This document shows, piece by piece, positions 27,834-35,794 of a stretch of 64,000 nucleotides of DNA. How positions within the stretch are numbered: the stretch's first letter is position 1; each line of letters starts with the position of its first letter. The notes under the pieces were generated by a model, which had not been told where the DNA came from, ran no database searches, and was given only the letters and a program-made list of their open reading frames with translations. This stretch comes from Phycisphaerales bacterium (GTDB lineage Bacteria > Planctomycetota > Phycisphaerae > Phycisphaerales > UBA1924): NCBI GenBank assembly GCA_040217175.1, contig JAVJNT010000001.1, positions 744,001 to 808,000 of the forward strand, given 5' to 3'. The position numbers were made by a program, and so were the translations under genes.

Positions 27834-29638
27834 AGCGGCTGCTGTCCCGTGCCCTACGGCTGCCGAGGTCGATCGCACGCACGTTCGTGGGGCCGATCTT
27901 CCAGCGCGAGGTCCGCGCCTTGGGCCGCCGCCGTGCGCCACACTGGGTCCGCGCGGGCTATACGCTCGTGCTGCTCGGCATCGTCTCGCTCGTGTTCTTC
28001 GCGGTGTGGGACACCGACCAGGGCGGCATGTACGCCCAGCAATCGGTGCTGGAATACGTCGCGCCGGCGATGCTCAGCACGGTCGCCGTCGTGCAGATGT
28101 TCGTGCTCGCGCTCATTGCGCCGGTGCTGACCGCCGGCGCCATCGCCGACGAGAAGCGACAGCGCACGCTCTCGACCCTCCTGACCACGCCATTGACCAG
28201 CCGCGACATCATCATGGGCAAGCTCGGCTCGCGGACCGTGCAGCTCGTGATCCTCGCGCTCGTGCCCATGCCGCTCCTGCTGGCGCTTCGCGTCTTCGGC
28301 GGCGTCGAGGCCGAGGCCATCTTCGCAAGCGTCGCGCTCGCGCTTGGCGTCGGCATGCTGGGCGCCTCGCTCGCCCTGATGTTCAGCATCTGGCATCGAC
28401 GCACGCCCTCGGTCGTCTTCTTTGCCCTGTGCTCCACGGCCGTGCTCGTGTTCATTCCCTGGCTGGGCATGATGGCCACCGAATGGAGCGTCGTGCCCAA
28501 CCAGGACAACGCCTTCTTCAAGTGCATCGCGCCCATCGCCCTCGTCGCCGTCTTGTTTCCCGAGGACATCGCCGGCCCCACGGTCGCCAGCGTGCGGGAA
28601 TTCTGGGTGTCCACGCTCGCCTATCTCACGGTTGTCACGACGGCGGTCGTACTCTTCTCGATCTACGTGCTCCGCGGCGTGCTCAAGCGCGAAGCCAGCG
28701 GCACCGAAGACCGCCGCGCCGTGGCCCGGCTGCTCGCGCCCGGCGGCGACGACACGGTGAAGACCAACCAGGCAGTCGATCGCGACAGCCGCACGGTCGG
28801 AGATCGCCCGGTCCTGTGGCGCGAGCTCCGCCTGACGGCGATCGGCAACGGCAAGCGCACCCTCATCGCCTTTGGCATCGGCATCGGCATCCTGCTCTTC
28901 CTGTACGCTATTGCCGGGCTCGACCATTCGGGCCTGACGACGACGCTGCTCGTCATCGCCGCGCTGGCCATGACCGTGCAGGCCGCCCTCTCGACGCCGA
29001 CGTCCATCAGCAGCGAGCGCGACGCGGGGAGCTGGAGCGTGCTGCTCGCCACGCCCGTCAGGCCCGCCCAGGTCGTCGTCGGCAAGGCGCTCGGCTCGGT
29101 CCGACGCCTGTGGCTCGTGCCCGCCGTCATGGGCTTCCACCTCGTGCTCGTCATGGCCACGGGCTGGTTCCACCCCATCGCCGTGCTGCACGCTGCGCTG
29201 CTCCTGGGCGGGCTCATGCTCCTGCTGGCGGGTACCGGCGTGCTGCTTGGCCTGATGTGCAAGCGCGGCGTGACCGCCTCGGTCCTGAACATGGCCGTCC
29301 CGCTCGTGCTCTTCCTTGGCGTGCCCATCGCGATCAACGCCTACGTCGAGCTGGGCTTCTACCGAAACTTCGACGAGCGCAGCGAGCTGCTGGGCAACGT
29401 CATGATGTTCTCCAACCCGTTCGTCCTGCTGACCGAGGCGAGCACCACCGCCACGGCCGAGTGGGACCGCTTCAGCTACTTCCTCCGCTACGAGAAGATC
29501 CGCGGCGGGGGCACCATGCGGCCCTTGGTGTTCACCGGCATGGTGCTGGTGAACGCCGCGGCGCTCGCGGCCATCGGCGCCGCGGCCCTGGGCCTCGCGG
29601 CGTGGCGGTTCAACCGCTTCGCGGGCCGGCCCAGCTAG
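27830..29638 (+). CDS. ABC-2 type transporter permease
   Basis: This is a 602-residue multi-pass protein with about 12 hydrophobic segments in two six-helix halves. The halves are separated by a hydrophilic loop near residues 300-340. 'DEKRQRTLSTLLTTPLTSRDIIMGK' in the first half and 'SERDAGSWSVLLATPVRPAQVVVGK' in the second are the paired coupling-loop motifs of ABC-2 permeases. The protein therefore looks like a fused dimer of two permease halves working with the preceding ATPase. It is the last gene of the operon; the convergent nitroreductase gene ends 7 bases later, with no clear terminator. Confidence 0.9.
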   Translation: MKRLLSRALRLPRSIARTFVGPIFQREVRALGRRRAPHWVRAGYTLVLLGIVSLVFFAVWDTDQGGMYAQQSVLEYVAPAMLSTVAVVQMFVLALIAPVLTAGAIADEKRQRTLSTLLTTPLTSRDIIMGKLGSRTVQLVILALVPMPLLLALRVFGGVEAEAIFASVALALGVGMLGASLALMFSIWHRRTPSVVFFALCSTAVLVFIPWLGMMATEWSVVPNQDNAFFKCIAPIALVAVLFPEDIAGPTVASVREFWVSTLAYLTVVTTAVVLFSIYVLRGVLKREASGTEDRRAVARLLAPGGDDTVKTNQAVDRDSRTVGDRPVLWRELRLTAIGNGKRTLIAFGIGIGILLFLYAIAGLDHSGLTTTLLVIAALAMTVQAALSTPTSISSERDAGSWSVLLATPVRPAQVVVGKALGSVRRLWLVPAVMGFHLVLVMATGWFHPIAVLHAALLLGGLMLLLAGTGVLLGLMCKRGVTASVLNMAVPLVLFLGVPIAINAYVELGFYRNFDERSELLGNVMMFSNPFVLLTEASTTATAEWDRFSYFLRYEKIRGGGTMRPLVFTGMVLVNAAALAAIGAAALGLAAWRFNRFAGRPS

Positions 29639-29644
29639 CGCCGG

Positions 29645-30331
29645 CTACTCGTGCCACACGCTGATCTCGCCGAGCGGCTTGCGCTGCAGCTCGGGCACGA
29701 CCGCGTCGTCGACCGGGTAGCCCACGGGGATGAGCAGGAACGGCCGCTCGTTCTCCGGCCGCTCGAGCACCTCGCGGAGGAAGCCCATCGGGCTGGGCGT
29801 GTGCGTCAGCGTCGCCAGCCCGGCATGGTGCAGCGCCGCCAGGAGCATGCCGGTCGCGATGCCCACCGACTCGTTGGTGTAGTACGTCTGGCCGCCGTCG
29901 TCGGTCTTGGCCAGCTTGAAGACCACGATCAGCCACGGCGCGATCTCGAGGAAGGGCTTGCTGTCGTCGGTGCCGAAGGGGCGCAGGTCCTCGAGCCACT
30001 CTTCGCTCGCGCGGCGGCCGTAGAACTCGCGCTCCTCTTCCTCGGCGGCGGCGCGGATCTTGCTCTTGAGCCCCGCCTCGCCCACCACGACGAATCGCCA
30101 CGGCTGCTTGTGCGCCCCGCTCGGGGCCGTCCCGGCCGCCAGGATGCACTGCTCGATGACCTCTCGTGGCACCGGCTTGTCGCTGAACATCCGCACCGTC
30201 CGCCGGCGGTCCATGATCTCGTAGAACCGCCGCGCCGCGTCGAGGGGCGAGCCCTCGGGGCGGTAGGGATCGAGGGGCACGAAGCCGGCGGGCGGGTGGG
30301 TCGCGTCGGTCGAGTCGGTCGAGTCGGTCAT
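29645..30331 (-). CDS. Nitroreductase family flavoprotein, iodotyrosine-deiodinase-like
   Basis: This is a 228-residue FMN-dependent reductase. 'RRRTVRMFSDKPVPREVIEQ' followed by AAGTAPSGAHKQPWRFVVV matches the FMN-binding N-terminal half, and the APSGAxxQPW form is that of the IYD/BluB-like branch rather than classical NfsB. The C-terminal half has 'SVGIATGMLLAALHHAGLAT' and LLIPVGYPVDDA. It starts at ATG 30331 with a run of Thr-Asp-Ser repeats before the core. Reductive dehalogenation or nitro reduction is possible; the substrate is unknown. It is divergent from lemA, with about 108 bp between. Confidence 0.88.
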   Translation of the reverse strand: MTDSTDSTDATHPPAGFVPLDPYRPEGSPLDAARRFYEIMDRRRTVRMFSDKPVPREVIEQCILAAGTAPSGAHKQPWRFVVVGEAGLKSKIRAAAEEEEREFYGRRASEEWLEDLRPFGTDDSKPFLEIAPWLIVVFKLAKTDDGGQTYYTNESVGIATGMLLAALHHAGLATLTHTPSPMGFLREVLERPENERPFLLIPVGYPVDDAVVPELQRKPLGEISVWHE

Positions 30332-30439
30332 GGCCGATTGTTCGCCCCGCACGCCCGAAAGCCCGTACGATCTTTCCCGAATACTCTCCCGGGGGGCGAT
30401 GGGCCCCTCAGGACTCGTACGGGAAGGGGAGCATCGCTC

Positions 30440-31054
30440 ATGGCCTTGTGGATCATTCTGGTCATCGTCGGCATCGCTGCGTTCATCGGGCTGGGCGGCA
30501 TCGGCTGGCTCATCGCCGTCTACAACAAGCTGGTCCAGCTCAAGGAGCAGTTCAAGAACGCGTTCGCCCAGATCGAGGTGCAGCTCAAGCGGCGCCACGA
30601 CCTCATCCCCAACCTCGTCGAGACCGCCAAGGGCTACATGGCCCACGAGCGCGAGACGCTCGAGGCGGTCATCGCCGCGAGAAACCAGGCCGTCAGCGGG
30701 CTCAACGACGCCGCCGCCAACCCCGGCGACCCCGCCGCCATGCAGGGCCTTGGCAGCGCCGAGGGTGCGCTGACCGGCGCGCTCGGCCGGCTCATGGCCG
30801 TCATGGAGGCCTACCCCGACCTCAAGGCCGACGGCCAGATGATGAAGCTGCAAGAGGAGATCACCTCGACCGAGAACAAGGTCGCCTTCGCCCGCCAGGC
30901 GTTCAACGACGGCGCCACCCGCTACAACATCTACAAGAAGAGCTTCCCCAACAACGTCGTCGCCGCCTTCTTCGGCCATGGCAAGGACGCCGGCCTGCTC
31001 GAGTTCCAGGACTCGGCGCAGATCCAGGAGGCCCCGAAGGTCGCCTTCAGCTAG
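30440..31054 (+). CDS. lemA: LemA family protein
   Basis: This is a 204-residue protein with one N-terminal membrane helix ('ILVIVGIAAFIGLGGIGWLIAVYN') and a long helical domain containing the LemA core (QIEVQLKRRHDLIPNLVETAKGY, then ENKVAFARQAFNDGATRYN). GAAGGGGAGC lies upstream of ATG 30440. LemA proteins are membrane-tethered helical bundles of unknown biochemical role and are very often encoded beside an HtpX-like M48 protease, as here (next gene, 24 bases on). Envelope proteolysis or stress quality control is the usual inference. Confidence 0.95.
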   Translation: MALWIILVIVGIAAFIGLGGIGWLIAVYNKLVQLKEQFKNAFAQIEVQLKRRHDLIPNLVETAKGYMAHERETLEAVIAARNQAVSGLNDAAANPGDPAAMQGLGSAEGALTGALGRLMAVMEAYPDLKADGQMMKLQEEITSTENKVAFARQAFNDGATRYNIYKKSFPNNVVAAFFGHGKDAGLLEFQDSAQIQEAPKVAFS

Positions 31055-31078
31055 GCCGCCCGGTAGCCTGACGCGACC

Positions 31079-33091
31079 ATGGCCGACCTGCAGACCACCG
31101 ACTTCTTCGGACGCCAGGAGACCGCGCGCAAGCGTACGGCGCTCCTGGTCTTCTTGTACGTCTGCGCGGTCGTGCTCACGTGCGCGGCGGTGGCCGCGCT
31201 CGCCGTCCTCATCGCGCTCTTCACGATCGACGAGAAGGGCGGCCGCGGCCCCGACGTCGCCATGCTCGCCCTGTTCGCCGGCGGCGGCGCGGTGGGCGCG
31301 GCGCTGCTCATCGCGGGCGGCACCGCCTACCGCATCAGCGAGCTGCGCGGCGGCGGCACGACGGTCGCCCTCAGCCTGGGCGGGCGGCCAATCGATCCCT
31401 CGACCAGCGACCCCGACGAGCGGATGGTCTTGAACGTCGTCGAGGAGATGTCCATCGCCAGCGGCGTGCCCGTGCCGCCGGTCTTCATGATGGAGCAGGA
31501 GACCGGCATCAACGCGTTCGCCGCGGGCTACTCCCCCGGCGACGCGGTCATCGGCGTCACGCGCGGCTGCGTGCACGGGCTGACGCGCGACGAGCTCCAG
31601 GGCGTCATGGCCCACGAGTACAGCCACATCCTCAACGGCGACATGCGGCTGAACATCCGCCTGGTCGGCATCCTCGGCGGCATCGTGCTCTTGAGCCTCG
31701 CCGGGTACACGCTCATGCGCGCCACCTACTACGGCTCGGTGGTCCGCAGCCGTGATAACAAGGCCGCCGCGATCATCCCGATCCTCGGGATCGGCCTCAT
31801 CGTCATCGGCGGCATCGGTTCCTTGTTCGCCCGCCTGATCCAGGCCGCCGTCAGCCGCCAGCGCGAGTTCCTTGCCGACGCGAGCGCGGTGCAGTTCACG
31901 CGCAACCCCGACGGCATCGGCGATGCGCTCCGCCGGATCGGCGGGGCGCCCAAGCGGTCGGCCATCATGAACGCCCACGCGCGTGAGATGAGCCACATGT
32001 TCTTCGGCAACGCGGTGAGCGCGAGCAGCTTCCTCGGCGGTTCGCTCGCGAGCCACCCGCCGCTCAAGAAGCGCATCCGCGTCATCCAGCCGAAGTGGGA
32101 CGGGACGTTCTTGAAACCCCGCCCGCCCAAGCCGCTGCCCCAGGACAAGACAACCCAGAAGAAGCCCGGCCCGCGGCAGCAGCTCGAGGACATCATGCGC
32201 GAGCGGATGGGCGCGGCGCAGGGCATCGCGCCCGCCGGGGCCGCGGCCGCCCTCCCCCTGCTCGCGCTCATCGGGACGGCGAGCGAGGCCCACGCCGGCC
32301 ACGCGCGCACGCTGCTCGACCGCATCCCCGAGAAGCTGAAGGCCGCCGCGCGCGACCCGTACGGGTGTCGCGCCGTCGCGTACGCGCTGTTCGTCCACTG
32401 GACCGGCGACGACGCGGCCATGCGCACGCAGCTCGACGTGCTCGACAGCCAGGGCGACACGGGCGTCGCCGCGCTCGTGCGCGAGCTGGCCAAGGACGCC
32501 GCCGGGCTCGACGCCGACCTGCGGCTGCCCCTGGTCGACCTCTGCCTGGGCGCGCTCGCGCGGCTGAGCGAGAGCCAGCACCAGAACTTCCGCCGCGTCG
32601 TCCACCAGCTCGCCATGGCCGACGGCAAGCTCACGACCAACGAGTGGGCCACGCTCCGCATCCTCGAGACCCATCTCGACGAGCGCTTCGAGGATGCGCG
32701 CCCCCCCGGCGTCAAGTACTACGCCATGGGCCAGCTCGGCCCGCAGCTCAGCGCCGTGCTCGGCGCGGTCTGCCGCGCGGGCCAGCAGCAGCCCGGCGCG
32801 GGCGACGACGCCTTCGAGGCCGCCGCCGAGGTGATCCGCCGCGGCCCGGGCATGGCCCCCACGCTCGAGTTCCCCAGCGCCGCCGACCGCGCGCCGGCCA
32901 GGCTCGACGCCGCCATCGCCGACCTGCGCACGATGGCCCCCCGGCTCAAGCAGGTCGTCCTCCAGGCCGCCGCCGTCGCCATCGCCCACGACCACGAGGT
33001 GACGCCCGCCGAGGCCGACCTGCTCCGCGCCATCGCCGACCTGCTGGGCGTGCCCGTGCCGCCGCTCTTGCCGGGGCAGAAGCTGGTATGA
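31079..33091 (+). CDS. M48 family (HtpX-like) membrane zinc metalloprotease with long C-terminal extension
   Basis: This is a 670-residue protein. Two N-terminal helices (residues about 21-50 and 60-82) precede the M48 catalytic domain, whose zinc ligands are H179 and H183 in HEYSH and E263 in QREFLADASA. Two more helices lie between these. The core ends near residue 350. The remaining 320 residues are unusual for HtpX: a proline-rich linker, an Ala-rich helical region, and a final 'AAVAIAHDHEVTPAEADLLRAIADLLGVPVPPLLPG' that resembles a TerB-like helical domain. It is encoded 24 bases after lemA, with a hairpin terminator downstream. Confidence 0.93.
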   Translation: MADLQTTDFFGRQETARKRTALLVFLYVCAVVLTCAAVAALAVLIALFTIDEKGGRGPDVAMLALFAGGGAVGAALLIAGGTAYRISELRGGGTTVALSLGGRPIDPSTSDPDERMVLNVVEEMSIASGVPVPPVFMMEQETGINAFAAGYSPGDAVIGVTRGCVHGLTRDELQGVMAHEYSHILNGDMRLNIRLVGILGGIVLLSLAGYTLMRATYYGSVVRSRDNKAAAIIPILGIGLIVIGGIGSLFARLIQAAVSRQREFLADASAVQFTRNPDGIGDALRRIGGAPKRSAIMNAHAREMSHMFFGNAVSASSFLGGSLASHPPLKKRIRVIQPKWDGTFLKPRPPKPLPQDKTTQKKPGPRQQLEDIMRERMGAAQGIAPAGAAAALPLLALIGTASEAHAGHARTLLDRIPEKLKAAARDPYGCRAVAYALFVHWTGDDAAMRTQLDVLDSQGDTGVAALVRELAKDAAGLDADLRLPLVDLCLGALARLSESQHQNFRRVVHQLAMADGKLTTNEWATLRILETHLDERFEDARPPGVKYYAMGQLGPQLSAVLGAVCRAGQQQPGAGDDAFEAAAEVIRRGPGMAPTLEFPSAADRAPARLDAAIADLRTMAPRLKQVVLQAAAVAIAHDHEVTPAEADLLRAIADLLGVPVPPLLPGQKLV

Positions 33092-33106
33092 CGCCGACAT
33101 GAGACA

Positions 33107-33137
33107 ACGGGCCGGGGGCGAACACACCCCGGCCCGT
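33107..33137. terminator. GC-rich hairpin between convergent genes
   Basis: A perfect 11-bp stem (ACGGGCCGGGG with CCCCGGCCCGT) encloses a nine-base loop, 16 bases past the M48 stop and 57 bases past the stop of the opposite gene. There is no T-run on either side, so its strength as an intrinsic terminator is uncertain. The position suits a bidirectional terminator. Confidence 0.6.
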
Positions 33138-33193
33138 CGTGCACCTCGTGGAGCTGCGATTGGCGGGGGACCGGAGCCCCCCACGGCGTGGGC

Positions 33194-33904
33194 CTAGCCC
33201 GCCTGCTTGCCGCTGGCCTCCTCGGGCGCGATCGCGCCCGCGGTGGCCTGCTGGTTCCCGCCCGCGCCGAAGGGCAGGGCAACCGGCGTCGAGTAGGCGC
33301 TCGTACCGCTGGGGCGCTCGGCCCGCACGCGGTAGTGCACGCCGGCGACGCCGCTGGGCGTGCCGGGGTCGATGAACTCGCGCTCGATGACCGTCGCGGC
33401 CGTCGTCCAGGGCGTAATCGTCCCCTGCGTCGTGACGGTGCGGCGCTGCACGGTCCAGACGGTGCCGCCGTAGCGGGTCGACTCGAAGCGGAGCACGGCG
33501 CGGCCCTCGGTGTCGAGCGACACGCGCAGGTCCGTTGGCACCTCGGGCGCCGGCAGCTCGCCGGGCGTCTTGGGCGCGGGGATCTGCGCGGCCGCGTACA
33601 CCTCGTCGGGGTTGGCCTGCTGGCTCGCGAAGAAGCGGATCTTGCGGACCAGCTCCCGCGCGAGCGTGCGGTTGGTCGCCGCCGCGTCGTGCCACGTGAT
33701 CGTGCGGGCCTTGGCGGTGTTGACCGCCGCGGTGCGCAGATCCAGGGCCGATTGTGCGGCGTCCGAGCTATTCGTGAGCGCCGTGGTGTCCTCGGCGCTG
33801 AGGCCGATGGTCGCGGCGTTGTCGGTCCAGAGCTGCTTGCGTTCTTCCGTGAACTGGAGCGACGCCCGGTCTCCGCTGGGCACGGTTCCGCTGCTTTCTG
33901 CCAT
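33194..33904 (-). CDS. Uncharacterised protein with C-terminal fibronectin-III-like domain
   Basis: This is a 236-residue soluble protein with no signal peptide or membrane helix. The N-terminal half is helical, 'QFTEERKQLWTDNAATIGL' and 'TNRTLARELVRKIRFFASQQ'. A Pro-rich hinge (PAPKTPGELPAPEVP) leads into a single FN3-like beta domain ('TDLRVSLDTEGRAVLRFEST', ending 'GVHYRVRAERPSGTSAYSTP'). The helical half with a DUF-like 'NPDEVYAAAQI' recalls planctomycete hypothetical proteins, but no name can be given. Start ATG 33904 is the first ATG with coding-like sequence after it. Function unknown. Confidence 0.75.
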   Translation of the reverse strand: MAESSGTVPSGDRASLQFTEERKQLWTDNAATIGLSAEDTTALTNSSDAAQSALDLRTAAVNTAKARTITWHDAAATNRTLARELVRKIRFFASQQANPDEVYAAAQIPAPKTPGELPAPEVPTDLRVSLDTEGRAVLRFESTRYGGTVWTVQRRTVTTQGTITPWTTAATVIEREFIDPGTPSGVAGVHYRVRAERPSGTSAYSTPVALPFGAGGNQQATAGAIAPEEASGKQAG

Positions 33905-34156
33905 GATGATTTCGTTCTTGAAAGGAGTTTCAATGCCGCCGGCGCCCGTGCCCCGGCGCGGCGGCCCCGGACGCGCGTCCGAGAGACCGCCGAACCTAAG
34001 TTCGACGCGATCGGGGCGCGACTTCACTCGGCCCGAGAAAAAACTTCCACGGCCCGCACGCCACCCCGCGCGCTCGGGCAACCCCGACGGCCCGAGAACA
34101 CCGAAAAACGCGGCTCAGAGGCCCTGAGCCGCCCCGCGCGTCCAGATAATCGCGCG

Positions 34157-34324
34157 GCAGGGTTCCCCGTCCGTACGGACGGAGAGCCCGATCGTGCGAT
34201 CGGACGACCCAATCGCACGATCGGAGGGCCCGAGCGTGCCGCCATGTGGCCCGAGCATGCGACCGGAGAGCCTCACCGCCCGCTCGGAGAGCCCGAGCGT
34301 GGCGTTGGGGAGCCCGGCGGGGCG
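34157..34324. repeat. Intergenic 21-bp repeat array (eight units) with inter-unit hairpins
   Basis: The 468-bp gap 33905-34372 holds no gene. Eight degenerate units of exactly 21 bp occupy 34157-34324, each built around GGAGAGCCCGAnCGTGCG. Neighbouring units pair: 34188-34200 and 34212-34224 form a perfect 13-bp stem with an 11-base loop, and 34281-34287 with 34293-34299 form a 7-bp stem. The array reads open in several frames as heptads such as GEPERGV and GRPNRTI, but no start or ribosome-binding site supports a gene. It lies downstream of one minus-strand gene and upstream of the next. Confidence 0.8.
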
Positions 34325-34372
34325 GGCGCGGCCAACGATCGGGCGAAGGATGCGCGCGATGGTTGGCCGCGC

Positions 34373-34708
34373 CTACTCCCGATACCGCGTGTGGTAGGCA
34401 TGCGCATCGATCCAGCACGACTGCACGCCTCGCGGCGTGAACGGGCGGCCACACTCGGGGCACTCGCCCCCTCCCTCGTCGTGACTGCGAAGGTCGTAGA
34501 GGCAGTTGGGGCACAGCGTCCAGTCGGCATCGCGGGCCTCGTCGAACACACGGGACATCCGGCGGACCGACAGGCCGATGATTGCCGCGCCCAGGGCGAC
34601 CAGCGTCCAAAGCACGTAGTCCATCCACGGGCCGCCCGAGGTTCCAAGGCGCTGCAGGGCCAGCAGCGTCCCCCCGCCAGCGAACAGGATCGCCAAACCC
34701 CCAACCAT
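34373..34708 (-). CDS. Small membrane protein with C-terminal C4 zinc ribbon
   Basis: This is a 111-residue protein with two membrane helices ('MVGGLAILFAGGGTLLAL' and 'YVLWTLVALGAAIIGLSV') followed by a zinc ribbon, CPNCLYDLRSHDEGGGECPECGRPF. The four cysteines in CxxC pairs are complete. Planctomycetes carry many such proteins, of unknown role. It has two paralogues just upstream (a fragment at 34907-35134 and an intact one at 35171-35602). An extra hydrophobic stretch (VTGLIAVVATLPVA) is encoded upstream in a different frame across a run of six C/G bases at about 34733, so the real gene may be longer and frameshifted. Confidence 0.72.
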   Translation of the reverse strand: MVGGLAILFAGGGTLLALQRLGTSGGPWMDYVLWTLVALGAAIIGLSVRRMSRVFDEARDADWTLCPNCLYDLRSHDEGGGECPECGRPFTPRGVQSCWIDAHAYHTRYRE

Positions 34709-34906
34709 CGCGTTCGAGGCGCGCAGGTACGCGGGGGGCAGGTCGCGACGGGCAGGGTCGCGACGACCGCGATGAGCCCCGTCACGCGCTGTTCGCCTGC
34801 GCCACTGGTGATTCTATGTGTGCCGCGGCGCGCGGGGAATGACCTCGCTCGATCGACGAATGTTGCAAGCCGTGCCCGCGCGCTTCCGCCGCGGCTCAGC
34901 CGCCGC

Positions 34907-35134
34907 TCAGCCGCCGAACCCGCCCGCGCCGTGCCGATCGCCCCGGGCACGTTCCTGCTTCTCGAACTCCATCCACCCGATCTGCATCGACGCGTGCTCG
35001 TACGCCCGGCCGCACTCGGGGCAGGCGCCGAACCCACCTCCGCGCCCTCCGCGACCTCCGCGTTCACACCCCTCCCCACCTTCGAGCCCTTCGCGACCTT
35101 CGCGTTGGATCCCATTCGTTGGCCGCGTGCTCAC
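34907..35134 (-). pseudogene. Zinc-ribbon gene remnant interrupted by cassette-end repeats
   Basis: The last 40 codons (35028 down to 34907) encode ACPECGRAYEHASMQIGWMEF and a short tail, clearly matching the C-terminal half-ribbon GTCPECGRAYEH of the neighbouring gene at 35171-35602. The first CxxC half, the 'YDLR' motif and all membrane helices are missing. In their place lie two tandem copies of the GxxExxY cassette-end repeat. It looks like a paralogue truncated where the repeats arrived or expanded. A short translated product from the open frame cannot be excluded. Confidence 0.65.
35045..35106 (-). repeat. Two tandem copies of the GxxExxY cassette-end repeat
   Basis: Positions 35080-35106 are identical over 27 bp to part of the right arm of the cassette (21747-21773). 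About 38 bp away at 35045-35068 is a degenerate second copy in the same orientation. In one minus-strand frame they read NAKVAKGSKV and NAEVAEGAEV. They occupy the place where the broken zinc-ribbon gene should continue. Confidence 0.82.
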
Positions 35135-35170
35135 GCCCGCGGCTCGGACGGAGGCAGGCGTTCGCTCGAT

Positions 35171-35602
35171 CTACTTGCGCTTCAGCCGCCGCGCCGCATC
35201 AACCCACTGCGCGCGGACGGCGTCGTGCTCGTAGGCCCGGCCGCACTCGGGGCAGGTGCCGGTTGCGTCGAGCGTGCGCAGGTCGTAGGTGCAGTCGGGG
35301 CAGAGCAGGTGGTCGTGCGCCGCGGCGCGGCGGATGGCGCGCTTGCTCGCGACGTGGCACAGCAGGAGGCCCGGTCCGGCCACCGCCGCGCACGACCACA
35401 CGAGCCAGGCGTTGGGGCCCGCGAGCACGTCCCATGTGTCGAGCATCATCGTGACCGCGAGGGTCAGGAACACCGCCAGCGAGAGCACCATGCCCCAGCG
35501 CTTCGGCCGCCGGATCGCCTCGGGCACGCTCGCGTCGAGCATCATCTTTCGCGCATCGGGGGCGAGGGCGGATCGGAGGCGTTGGCGGAGCGTGGGGGGC
35601 AC
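35171..35602 (-). CDS. Small membrane protein with C-terminal C4 zinc ribbon
   Basis: This is a 143-residue protein. A charged N-terminus of about 35 residues precedes two membrane helices ('WGMVLSLAVFLTLAVTMML' and 'WLVWSCAAVAGPGLLLCHVA') and the ribbon CPDCTYDLRTLDATGTCPECGRAYEH with four Cys. It is the intact member of a three-gene array of paralogues on this strand. No partner or substrate is known for the family. By topology the ribbon is probably cytoplasmic. Function unknown. Confidence 0.8.
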   Translation of the reverse strand: MPPTLRQRLRSALAPDARKMMLDASVPEAIRRPKRWGMVLSLAVFLTLAVTMMLDTWDVLAGPNAWLVWSCAAVAGPGLLLCHVASKRAIRRAAAHDHLLCPDCTYDLRTLDATGTCPECGRAYEHDAVRAQWVDAARRLKRK

Positions 35603-35632
35603 GCGAGAGGGTAGTGCGACCGGGCGTCAGTG

Positions 35633-35655
35633 CCTTCCGCGACCTTCGCGTTCGA
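35633..35655 (-). repeat. Single degenerate copy of the cassette-end repeat
   Basis: CCTTCCGCGACCTTCGCG on the plus strand matches the cassette-end repeat with a small deletion or change at its outer end. It lies in the 192-bp gap between the zinc-ribbon gene and the GH35-like gene. In a minus-strand frame it reads SNAKVAEGT. Confidence 0.72.
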
Positions 35656-35698
35656 TGCCCTCGGCGCGAAGACCCCCTCCGCCTCGAAGACTCGGCAC

Positions 35699-35721
35699 CT
35701 CCCCCGCTGGGAGCGGGGGAG
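35699..35721. terminator. Hairpin downstream of the GH35-like gene
   Basis: A perfect 10-bp stem (CTCCCCCGCT with AGCGGGGGAG) encloses a three-base loop, about 75 bases past the GH35-like stop. No T-run follows. It could be a terminator or a dispersed palindrome. Confidence 0.45.
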
Positions 35722-35794
35722 GGAGCAGGAGCTCCGGCCCCGGTGCCTGATGCCCGATGCCCGGTGCCTCACTCGTCCGTGTTCGACCCGCCGC

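Noticed and set aside
30332-33184. Very long minus-strand open frame running through lemA and the M48 gene into the nitroreductase
   Set aside because: Only its last 229 codons (nitroreductase) show a family. The rest is antisense to two clear genes and has shadow-like composition.
34157-34324. CRISPR array
   Set aside because: The units are contiguous 21-bp repeats with no spacers, and no cas genes are present in the window. The same applies to 59614-59844.
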